Assembly: GCF_000002985.6 (NCBI RefSeq)
Contig: NC_003283.11
Location: forward strand, 12,524,001-12,588,000
DNA length: 64,000 bases
Source: Caenorhabditis elegans
Taxonomy: Eukaryota; Nematoda; Chromadorea; Rhabditida; Rhabditidae
Reading direction: 5' to 3'
A program made the position numbers and the translations under genes. Below, piece by piece: positions 26,290-36,732 of the stretch. Under the pieces are notes generated by a model that worked only from the letters and a program-made list of their open reading frames with translations, was not told the DNA's origin and searched no databases. How positions within the stretch are numbered: the stretch's first letter is position 1; each line of letters opens with the position of its first letter.

Positions 26290-26312
26290 TTTTGTGTAAG
26301 AATGAGTAAGTT

Positions 26313-26322
26313 CTAAAAATAG
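26313..26322 (-). promoter_or_regulatory. Likely trans-splice acceptor of paralogue 1
   Basis: On the minus strand this reads CTATTTTTAG and lies 23 bases before the ATG. The same 10 bases lie at 29192-29201, 25 bases before the ATG of the paralogue. Confidence 0.5.
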
Positions 26323-26374
26323 AACAAGAGGTGTTCAGTATTTTCTGAGAGTACCGTGAGCGCACTCCGCTGCC

Positions 26375-26542
26375 TTAAATATAGCTTCGGTAGTCGTTGA
26401 TCGCACGCCGCCGCCCAGTCAATGGGGGTGGAGCTAATTTTGGGGGTAAGAAGATGGGCGGTTCGAAATTGGAATAGAGAAAGATTGAGAGAGATCAGGA
26501 AGGACAACAAAAGAGAGAGATAGGCATAATAGAATCTCGTGA
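26375..26542 (-). promoter_or_regulatory. Promoter of paralogue 1 with words shared with paralogue 2
   Basis: In plus-strand order it has TTAAATAT (26375-26382), GTAGTCGTTGATC (26390-26402), GCACGCCG (26403-26410), GATGGGCGG (26453-26461) and AATCTCGTGA (26533-26542). The same words in the same order precede the paralogue. TTAAATAT lies 86 bases before the ATG in both and could be the TATA-like box. TGATAA GATA-type sites follow at 26559, 26729 and 26862. Confidence 0.6.
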
Positions 26543-28424
26543 GATCATGCGATTATGTTGATAATGTTTGTTTTAATATTAAAAAATGGAAAGAAGACAG
26601 ATATCCTTATGATCAACCCTTAGGATAGTATTGTTTGAAAAAATATATATTACGGTATTCAGATATTTTTTCCTGACGGTTTTGTTCTAAAATTTATCGT
26701 TTTCAGGTGCACGGCAAGTTTTAAATCCTGATAAAGTTTTCCAACAATTTCAATGAAACTTCAATTTTTCCCGTTCGTAATTTTTCAAAAATTATTTTTT
26801 AAAAGGTCTAAAAAATAATTGCTTGTGGACTGCAATATTGCATTAGGAAAATAATGGAGTCTGATAAAAAACGAAAAAAAAAAACGCATCAAGCATTCAA
26901 ATAAATTGAAAGTGAATGATCACACGTTCATATCGTCACCTGAGTGGACATATGACATGGATAAAGGGCTTCGGATCTGTTTATCTAGGTTTAGTGGGAT
27001 ATTCACGTGATATATCGCTTAACCCAATTATATAGAAGATTTTTAGATACAAACTGAACAATCTTGGGATAAATTAATGAAGAAAATATTAATTTCAGAA
27101 TTTTCAACATTATTTTTTTAACAAGCATTTTTATTTAATTTGATCGAATGGTTACTTATTCTTATCACTAGCCACAATGCAATTTATTGAAATTCTGATT
27201 TCGTTTACAATGTAAAGAAACCCTATCTCATATACAGTTTGGTAACTGTAAGTAAGTTTTCTGTAAAAAAAAAAGTAAAAATATTTCCAGGTGTTCAACT
27301 TTTTATAACGGCGTGTATTTTTGTTGCAACTTACACAAAAGCATAGTGTGATTATTTTGGGAACGCTTTTTTGTGTTGTCAGATGCAATAGGTGTAATCG
27401 TCTTTCAAAAAACATTAAAAAGTTCATTTTTTGTTAAAATTGTAAAATTTCAACTGAATTCCATCAATATCATAAAATTGGAAATTTATACTGTTCTAGG
27501 CAGTTCTAACATAAAAAAATACGTCAATATACTTCAAATTGCATTGTCAATAGCATTGAATTCAGGTTAAACTTTCAACTATCTTTTTTTAAGATCAACG
27601 CCGCATCTTGGCCTATTCCAACGAGAGTTACAAAAACAAGACGTCGTAATGTACTTACTCGATCTCATTTTTCGAATTTCTCTAATATAAAAAAACAAAT
27701 TATGTAGATGGATCATTAAAACAATTGGAATAGACAAGACGTAGACATAACCGCAGATAAAGGATGTTGATACGACTGAAGAAGATGTGATGGCGCCAGT
27801 AAGGCACATCTGAGGGCTTGAAGCCAAGATTCAGGTAATCTTTGGCCGCAGACATTCGTTTGTTTTATCACGAATTAATATCTTGTTTTCAATGGTATTT
27901 GTTAAGTTCCTCCATTTTTCATTCCTTGATTTATTCTTTGACCCGTCTAAAAAATAACCTGTTTTGACGTGCCAAGTTCACTTGTCAATCAAAGTAGAAA
28001 AATGGGCATTTGTTCGGAGAAAAAAGTATCTGAGAGTATGGAATTCGAAATGAGAAACCACCAATTGAATCCTAATAGGTTTGGAATGTACAACATTTGC
28101 CAAATTAGAATTTGGAAACATTTCGACTTCTGATTTTTGATTTTTCAATTTTTTTTTGTTGAGAAGACAACAGCTTCAATATCTACTGCAATTGATTCAT
28201 GGATCAAATTCAAATGTATCAAAGTATTTATTTACAAACCAGTGTTTTTTGGGCAAAAGCGAGCATGTGGGATTATATACAAGAGACCGGCAAAATTGGC
28301 AATCGAACCCGTAGTCGATTGTTTAAGAAAATGGTAGGTACAATTACAGAAGCAGAAGCAAGTTGAAGAATGAATGTACAGATGAAAAATGATAGAAGTG
28401 AAGAGCATCAAACAATCAACTGAT
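26543..28424. other. Spacer between the paralogues, with a possible membrane-protein fragment
   Basis: No firm gene. On the minus strand 27827-27659 encodes a hydrophobic stretch (FICGYVYVLSIPIVLMIHLH) that ends at a perfect donor GTAAGTA (27658-27652), but I found no partner exon. An overlapping frame starts with ATG at 27856 and runs about 50 codons. It could be a receptor-gene relic. TTTATT at 28227-28232 is a minus-strand AATAAA for the gene at 28425. Confidence 0.35.
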
Positions 28425-29166
28425 TTAGTTGAATGTAGAGGTTGGAATGTTTGATTTGTAACCGAATGTCTTCTTCATCTCCTGTACAAAAGAGTTGGCA
28501 CAATCACAGCAAACGGAGCAGAGCATTCCCATTGGATATCCCTTATTATCAGTACATCCATTCATTGCCACAAAGATTTGATTGCAGGCTTTGTTATCCA
28601 AAGTAGCAGACAAAGCAGAGTAAGAGCCGTCGTTTGGAATTGGTCCAGTGCATCCGAGCATTTGGCAGGATGGTTGAGTAACTTTCTCGAAATCAGAACC
28701 CTCGAGATAAGTGGCAGCTGGATTGGTGATTGGTCCAGCAACGGCAGCTCCACCGGTAGATTCTCCGAAGTAATCCTCATCGGTATCCTCATCGGAAGTT
28801 TGAGTCGAGGCAGATGCTGTTTCTGGATTTTCAGTAACAAAAGATCCAGTGAATTCGGGTACAACTCCATCTGGTTGCTCAAATTCATCCTTTACTTTCT
28901 TTTGTCCTGGAAGTTTCTCGGATTTCTTTGGAGTCATTGGAACAACTCCGTCGACATTTCCATTTCCATCGGCAAAATGCCCATCTCCCATGGCACCGAG
29001 GAACAGGTCAAGATCGAAGGAGTCTAGAAAAAACAATGATAATAAAAGAGCTCAAATAATTTCGAGTTTAAAACTAACCATCTGGTTTTTCAGTAGTTGT
29101 TGTAGTTGGTTTTGATGCAGCGAAAGCTGTCAAGAGAACAGTAGCGAAGAATAGAGAGAAGTTCAT
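28425..29166 (-). CDS. Secreted Cys-rich protein, paralogue 2, 228 residues
   Basis: Two exons: 29166-29079 and 29023-28425, with the same phase-1 intron position as its neighbour at 25462-26289. The signal peptide is MNFSLFFATVLLTAFAAS, followed by a Thr-rich spacer that the paralogue lacks. The acidic DSFDLDLFLGAMGDGHFA segment, the KKSEKLPGQKK segment and the C-terminal eight-Cys domain (CQMLGC ... CSVCCDC) are conserved; the linker between them is diverged in sequence and length. Two blocks are identical at nucleotide level, 28465-28567 with 25505-25607 and 28627-28676 with 25667-25716, third codon positions included. Both genes point the same way, about 2.1 kb apart, each with its own promoter. 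Function is unknown; secretion is well supported. Confidence 0.9.
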
Positions 29167-29191
29167 GGTTTATTTCGAGCGGTTGTGTTTT

Positions 29192-29201
29192 CTAAAAATA
29201 G
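29192..29201 (-). promoter_or_regulatory. Likely trans-splice acceptor of paralogue 2
   Basis: Reads CTATTTTTAG on the minus strand, 25 bases before the ATG, matching the site before paralogue 1. Confidence 0.5.
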
Positions 29202-29251
29202 AAAAAGGAATGAACACTTGAAGTGAGGTACAATGTCTTCCTCGTCAGCCA

Positions 29252-29366
29252 TTAAATATTGCCGCCCTGTAGTCGTTGATCAGAGGCGCGCGCACGCCGT
29301 CCTTCCCCAAGTGGATGGGCGGCGCTTGGAGAAGGATGGGCGGCGCCAAGGACAAAAATCTCGTGA
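29252..29366 (-). promoter_or_regulatory. Promoter of paralogue 2 with words shared with paralogue 1
   Basis: Contains TTAAATAT (29252-29259), GTAGTCGTTGATC (29269-29281), GCACGCCG (29292-29299), GATGGGCGG twice (29314-29322, 29335-29343) and AATCTCGTGA (29357-29366), in the same order as before paralogue 1. Four TGATAA/TTATCA sites follow at 29368, 29448, 29568 and 29580, more than base composition predicts for about 220 bases. Confidence 0.6.
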
Positions 29367-32300
29367 ATTATCATAAGATATGAGGTGTTTACATTCCTCT
29401 ATCACTGTCTAGATAACAAATCCCTAATCAGCTGATTATATCTGATATGATAAGGATAACTTTTCGCAGTTTCTGGCGACGTTCTGTTCAGTTCGTGTCC
29501 ATCACCGTTCGCGTGGCGCTGGTTTCCATTTTTTTTTTGTCGCGGGACAAAGTGTCGATGACGACGCTTATCATTTATCTTATCACTTATGGGCTAAAGA
29601 TAGAGATGTATCTAACACGGGGATAAGAGATGGAGATCGCCTCGTGATATAGAATGACGCGCGGTAAAAGTCTCATGAAGATTAATGGGATTATAGAGGT
29701 TCGAAAAGGAACCGATCTCACTAGTGTGAACATGTTTCAAGCTGGACATGTTCATCTCTATCTAAGCAAACAATGTTGTACAATCGTTTTTGTATATTTT
29801 ATGTTTTTATTTCTTACTTTATCTTCTGTTGAGTTTCTTAAATTCAAATGTTATTTAAGTATTTATACTAATCTAGGGATATTAAAGGGGATCTGCTTAT
29901 ATTTTCATTTTTCTAAGCTAAGTTTGGCGTATTCTTTGCCAGAAACTGGGTCCTCAAACTCGAATTTTCATGAGCCATATATTTTTTTACAGCTCAATTG
30001 AGAATTCACTTTTTAACTACAAGCGTTTCATAATGACAATTTGGGATTATCTGTAGATCTCGTTGTTATCCGTATAGAAAACAACTAAGTACACAAAAAA
30101 TATTTTCAAATTTCACACCTAACACTTGTTTTTCACTTTAATCTAATTGAAAGTGTTTTCAACTTTTTTAATCTTAAGTGTCTTTTGCCTTCTTATCTCA
30201 TTATGTTTTCTGATCCTTTCCATTCAACTTTACTCAACAATTTCAATCATTTCAAGGCCACAGGTAGGATATTTATTTATAGGATCATCAGGGATATCTA
30301 TTTCTCTCTCTCTCTCATTTTAACAGTCTGATAGCGACAAGGAAGAAAAAAGAGAAATGGAATGTGTAGTTGTACTTCTATCATCTCATTTTCTTCATGT
30401 TTTCATCAGTTATCGTTGACGTGGCATTGGTCAGTTGAGGCGTGGTGTAGATCAGTCTCAATTGGTAGTTAAAATGAGATACCCGAGGGGGATCGATGTC
30501 AGTGACAGTTACCCAGATATGAATTGGATGATAGGAATGTCTGTGAAAAAAGGAATGATCGACGGCACGTTCCACAGCTAACAAGGCGTCCGTTTGTCGA
30601 AGCCACGTCATCAGGAATAAACGATTTTATCAATCATATTGGAGATGTTTTTGGGTTTTCAGATGATCTGGTCTTGTTGGGTTACGGTACAAAGGTTGAT
30701 CTTATTGGCGAAGAAATCATGATTTTGACGATAATTGTTAGTAAGTCTGTACCCACCGTGCACCCGATAATAACATGGAAAACCTCGTTGTCTAGACATC
30801 GATACGAATAAGAAACTTTCTAGGTAGAGTTTTCTATCAATGAAAATTTATTTGAAAGTTGGGGTTACCCAGAAATTTCATCACTTTTTTTTATTATTTT
30901 GAGCGCTTGCGAAAACTCGAAAAAAAATTGTTGAATTATCAAAAATTGAATCCCCACAAAGATGGACCTGTACATTTTTGATAACTTGATAAAGAAAAGG
31001 TGTATTTATTTCCAATACGAATTTCACTGAAAACATTTCCGTTCATATTAATAATGTTGAGACTTGGGAGCTGTTGAAATCGGTAATTGTTGAAAAAAAT
31101 GTATGCTTGTGGTATAATCCGTATTAAAATAATCAAGTATCCTGACGATGCTGCAGGTATGGAATCAAATTTTACTTTAGTTATGTTTTTCATCACAAGT
31201 CGTTTCATCTAAAGGATTTTAAGTGAGCATTTTAAGTCTAGCTTTCTAAACTGTTTCAGACACTATTCAACTTGCGTCCTTGATACCTAGAAATAGATGC
31301 TTGCAATCGTATCTGTTTGTTGTCTTGACAATCGGAAGAAAAGTCACGCAGCAACAGTTGTGTTTACTCTGTTTCCGTAGATTTCTGATCTGAAAACCAC
31401 CCTACAGACATGTTTAGTACCTCTCCAAAACGTCTCTTAGTAACGGACAAAGATTAAAATTCTTCGACGGTCACAAACAACCCCATTCCATTCCCATCAC
31501 CATATGTCTATTCTGATTTATGACTTATGAGTATTCGCATTCATCAATTTCAGATTTTTTGCAGGTCGACATGTTTTCAGATTCATTGGAAGTTTTTCGA
31601 AATTGCAAGTGGTAAAGTTTAATGAAATCTGTACTTATTTTAAAGATGAAGAGGTTGTGAAGTATACTTGAATAGCAGACTAAAATATGACGTGTTATGT
31701 GAACTTGGTCATTGAAACAAAAAACAAACTTCGAAAGTTCAACATTAAAATAGCCAATTGTCTTAGGTTCGTGTTTCCCATAGATCGTGTGTAGTCTAGC
31801 TGTTATCAATTTCTGATCAATTGATCAATTTCTTCGTTCAAAACCTTCTGAGGATGATCTAAGCTGAAATGAACGGGTCGTTGAATATGAAATAGTATCA
31901 CTTATCACTACTCTACATGTGTGACCGCTTTCAATTAACCGACCAATCATCAGATATTCTTTTGAGAAAAGATATGATATGATTCAGCGAAAAGTGTCAA
32001 AAACAAACCGATAAGGAAGAGATTGAAGGAATGTCCCCTGGTTGTACGAAGGCCAAATATAAGAAAGGGAATACATGAGAAAAACACGATTTCGATGGTT
32101 TTAACAAGTTGGGCGCCTTCTGGCCAATTGGACCTAACAAGTCATGTGCGTTCTTTTGACCGTTGGACTAACATCTCTGAGAATAAGTCAACGAGAACAG
32201 ATATAAAAGGATTTGAATGAATGTGTGGAATGTTGTGGTTACCAGTGATGACGTAGACAAGATAGCAGTCTGGCTTTTTGACGAACTGAACATTGACTCA

Positions 32301-35300
32301 TACCACAACTATTTATGGTGTTCTTTTTACAACGATTAATGATATCGAACTTCAGAACGATAGATCATTGAAACAGTGTAATCTGATCTTTCAAACAGAA
32401 AACAAACCTTTTTAGAAGTAGTTTGAAAAGTTACAGAAAAGGTTACCATGCTTTTGGTAGATTATAACCCGACAATTGGTGGTACTCAACAAAAAATGTC
32501 ACATTTCGCCATCTTTCAAGCACAACAACTTCTGAATGGCTGATCAAAATTTTACTATATAGTTGTTGGCTCGAATCTCAGGCGGGCACTACTGCTACGT
32601 TTTTGTTACTTTGAAACTATGCCTTAAATAGGCAACTTTTCAAATGTCAATAAATTAATTATTCGAGCTTTTAAATATTTAGTACAAAACGTTTCCAATC
32701 GAACTAAAATGTATACCAGTCGAATTGAAACTAATGTTTGAGGTGAAATATATATTCGCCTAAAAATCAGCAGTTCGTTTTGGAAGATGTTCTTTTTTAA
32801 GTAAATCAAGTGTCTTAGAACTATCAATGGATAAAAAATTGTATAACTCTGGCCAATTAAACTCATTCTGGTAAAATATCTCACTCATGAGATTGAATTT
32901 AGATCAAAGAGTGCGGTGTCATCCATTTATTCATTGCCCATGTCTTAATCTTTTTTCCGTGTCTGTATTATCACGGCGGCGTGCTTTCGCGCTTTATAAC
33001 CTAACGCATCCATCATCAATCAGATCTTGGTCACGACCGCCGACGGACAAAGTTTTCGATATATCCATATCTCTCTCATTCTCCTTCTTTTTTCACTATC
33101 ACCGTGACAATCCGACGTGTGCCATCGTGTTATACATGATGTTGAGCCGTCAACACCGATTAAGTTGGAAATTCTCGAAGATTCTTTATAATTTCTGATC
33201 AGGATATATATTTTGAAAAGGGTGTGGTATCAAAGAATGCCTCGTTGAGACTTATTTGACAGTAAAATAGTTGTCATTTGGTACCATGATCGGTCGGTGT
33301 GTACTCGAAGAAAGTGTCTTATCGAATTATATCCCTTATTTGATAATATATATGTAATTCGATTTGTGTTATACCACAAGATCACATTTGTCTAGATCTC
33401 CCCAGAAATGGGCTTCCCCAAAATAGACAACAAAAGTATTTTAAATCTTCTTTAGCTTTCAATCGTATTTTTTCTAGAATATAACATTTTTAAGTTCAGC
33501 TTTTCTGTAACAAAAATGTAGACTCCAAATGAACATGGTTCGTCAAATATTCTCACTATCAATCAGTGAAATGCCCAAGTCAAGACACGAAAAAAAGAAA
33601 GATAAGTGTGATAAAAATAGAAGTTGCGAATTATGGCGCCTTGCGGACGATGTCGATCTGTCTTCAATTTTGGTTCGGAACATTGTTATTGTGCCCCGCT
33701 TGTAGGGAGGTCGTCAAAGACGTCACAGATGAATGGGTGACTATGATTATCAGTTAAATCAACACAACAAACAGCTTTAGATCAAAATACCAATTTTAAT
33801 TTTACTCATGAAAAAGAGGATTCCTCTGGACAGCAATTTGCGTAAATTTGTTTCGCTCACTTTGATAATTGCGGAGTGGTTATACAGTAGCTCTACCATT
33901 CCATTAGAGCACTTCTGGCAATATTGACAATGGTTCAGACAAATTTAGGCTCCCCGTGTGTTAGACACTAATAACCCCATCGTTATGCTGTAGATTTTCT
34001 GCATTTCTGAGTATCAAATTTGGTTATTCAAAAATGAAAGAACTTCATGGGCATTTTAGATGCACGATGTACACACCGCCTTCCCAAACGGCCACAGTTT
34101 GCGCATTGCGTGTTGTCGTTTTCGTTATGTGTACATTTTGTATAGTCATTGATCGCGAAAAGTTCCTTTTGTCCACTGAGATTATGAGTGAGGCATCATG
34201 CGCACTCCGATGCATGCGAGTTTTTTTTTTATTGTACGTATAGTTTGGTTTTTTAATCATAGAGCAATTGGATCTTCATCGATTAAAATTAAAATTCATA
34301 GTCGATTTTATAAACCTTTGATCTCCAAAGCCACGTCGCTACGTAAAAAAAGTCCATTAGATAATCATATACTCGGTCTCAGAGAGAAAAAGATTACAAA
34401 AGACGATGCCGATATTTATGAGTGCGTCGTTCAGCGTCGATTTTCTCTTGTTCTGGCCGCTTTTGTAACAAAAACCACAAGTTAATTGGGCAGATAAGGG
34501 CACAAGAAAACTAAATTTTTACAAGCTTAATAGGCAAACGAATTTGTTGAGATTTATTCATTTATTTGCTGCTAAAATTAGATTTTTAGTTGATCGACGA
34601 TCGCGCGATTTTTTAAGTGGATTGTAAAGACAACATATTTACAGAGAATAATCACACAAAACATATTGTTTCAAGAAAAATGGATCTTCTTGTGTAATTG
34701 GGATAATTATGGCTTATTCCAACGTTGCGAGTGGTATCTGAAACAAAAGACAAGAAATTTCAAAAAATCGGCAAACAAATTTTCATTTCGTGTTGATTGT
34801 AAGGCTACTCCAAATCCATTTCAAATATTTCAAAAGTGTTGTTTTAATAGTTTTATGCATAATTTTTTTTGATAAAAATTATAATTTATGAATAATTTTC
34901 AAAGGTACTTGCAGTTGCTGAAATTTTATTTTCACCAAGCTGAAGTTGTGAGTTCAAAGCAGAAGATGCAATTTTTTAACTAAAAGAAAAAGCTACTTTC
35001 AATTTTTGAAAATAAAATTTGGAAACTGTTCGAAAATTTACAGTTGTGTTTATGGTTTTAAAAGATCAAGCTATTTTTGACAACTGCGCTATTTTCCAAG
35101 AACCATAGTTTCTATCAAATTAGCAACTTACCGCCCACTCCTTGCTGAAAGAGAGATTTTTCTCATTATTTTTTTGGATATTCTGTGTTTTGCTGTGGTT
35201 TGACTACATTCGATTTCTGATCATTCAGAAACTTTCCTCAATATATTTTTTTAGTACCGAAGCCCTAAAACGTTTATCTTGAGTACCCAGATAGTTGTGG

Positions 35301-35889
35301 TTGCGATTTGAGGCGCGTGAGATTCCTCAAATTGCCCGCTACTATTCTGAATCGTAAATGGCGAACAGAAGGAATTTTGTCGTAAATGGACAGAAATCGG
35401 AAGAAAAAAAAGAGGGAGAAAAGAGTCAAATGAGGGTGTCTTTTGCTACTCAAAACCTTTTTCTCTTAATTCTCAGCACATTGTTCAAATTCTTCATCGC
35501 ATCTTCCGCAACCGAAAACCGTAGCGAAGAGGAAATGAAAGCACTCAACTTTGTCATAAAATCTGACCGTTGAGATGAGGATGCAATAAAAGTTGGAAGA
35601 GATTAAAGAATTACGATGAAGATTAGAAATCTGAAAGGGTATAAAATTCAGTTGCACTTTTCAATGAAAACGTTTTTTGGAGGATGTAAAATTGGGTTTC
35701 AGGGACATAAAACTCAAAAATAGGAATAAAATAAAATTAGAAGATAGAAGATACACCAACGTGTAATATACATATGTAAAGACTTTTTTATTTGAGGAAG
35801 TTACCGTATTACTTCATTCAGTATTCGATCAATATGCACTACTAAACGATTGATCTCTGGCTCTAAGGAAGCTTTACCAGTTAAAATTT

Positions 35890-36030
35890 AGGTAGATGTG
35901 TAGGTAGACATACATATAGGTGAGAAGACACTCAGATTTGTTTGTAGGTAGACATGAAGGAAGGCAGGTAGGTATGTAGGCATACAAGGAGGCATAACGG
36001 TAGACATGCAAGTAGACAGATAGACAGCCA
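35890..36030. repeat. Degenerate GTAGACAT/GTAGGTA repeat
   Basis: About a dozen imperfect copies of GTAGGTA, GTAGACAT and GGAGGCAT follow one another with short spacers. It is an old or irregular simple repeat. Confidence 0.7.
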
Positions 36031-36729
36031 TGTCAGCCTTCCAAATACTTGAAGCACATCAACTGATATATATGCAATGTTGAAAAAACACTCAAAAAGA
36101 AATAGCAGCAAGATTCATTTGAAAATAGCTACATATTTCCATATAGAAACGGGGACGTCTCAGAATGGGAACGGTAAATGTTTTTTAAAGCATTTTTTTC
36201 GTTTTTAGCAGGATCTGTAATTCTCACCAAAGTATCTCAGGTGTTCATGCCATCAAAGTTTTTCGTTAAGTAATACTCACAACAACAGAGGATTAAACAC
36301 GAACAAAATATTTTGAAATCGACACCGCACAAAAAGGTGTGTGCCTTTAAATTTAAGAAGTACAGTAACCGATTCTCGTTTATCGGTATTCCAAAATTGA
36401 AGTACGCATTGGTTATATTCTAAAAAAAATTTATTTGAGAAAATATATTTGCTGACTCAAAATTTATTCAATCGGTTGGAAAATGTATTTGTTCCTTTTT
36501 AACTGCAGTTGCTGCTCTCGCTTTTGAAAAAAGCTGTCCGAACGATGCTCCGTTATTACGCACCGCGCTTTGTTTATCGTAAATGCTATCGAACGTCAGT
36601 AATATTTTTTTCTTGTTCGCGTGTTTTAAAATTATTGAACGCGGTTTTCAATGTAATTGACAATGTCAATTTACAAATAATTTTTAACTTTTAAATATTA
36701 AAATTATGTGATTAAATAATTTTCGTTTT

Positions 36730-36732
36730 AGG
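36730..36732 (+). promoter_or_regulatory. sel-1 trans-splice acceptor
   Basis: TTTTCGTTTTAG ends at 36731, one base before the ATG, which is typical for spliced-leader addition and supports this start codon. Confidence 0.7.

Larger units (their letters stand above)
29367..36732. other. 7-kb stretch without a firm gene
   Basis: The left end is the upstream region of paralogue 2 and the right end the upstream region of sel-1. A CT-rich run lies at 30303-30316. Open frames such as 29654-30001, 30524-30811 and 34198-34485 lack splice context. The frame opening with ATG at 35430 would give a 47-residue peptide with a hydrophobic N-terminus (FLLILSTLFKFFIASSA), a weak candidate for a short secreted peptide. 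A degenerate GTAGRCAT repeat lies at 35890-36030. Confidence 0.45.

Noticed and set aside
28578-29027. 149-codon plus-strand frame
   Set aside because: Antisense shadow of paralogue 2, which has a signal peptide, conserved intron and paralogue.
29654-30001. 115-codon plus-strand frame with hydrophobic stretches
   Set aside because: T-rich DNA gives Leu/Phe-rich frames by chance; no splice sites or homology seen.
30524-30811. 95-codon plus-strand frame
   Set aside because: Starts within GATA-rich intergenic DNA, no neighbouring exon.
32571-32600. GGCTCGAATCTCAGGCGGGC, tRNA T-arm-like
   Set aside because: No matching acceptor stem, D-arm or anticodon arm nearby.
34198-34485. Frame with DDADIYECV, recalling an Ig-domain F strand
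   Set aside because: No second Cys at Ig spacing, no splice partners.
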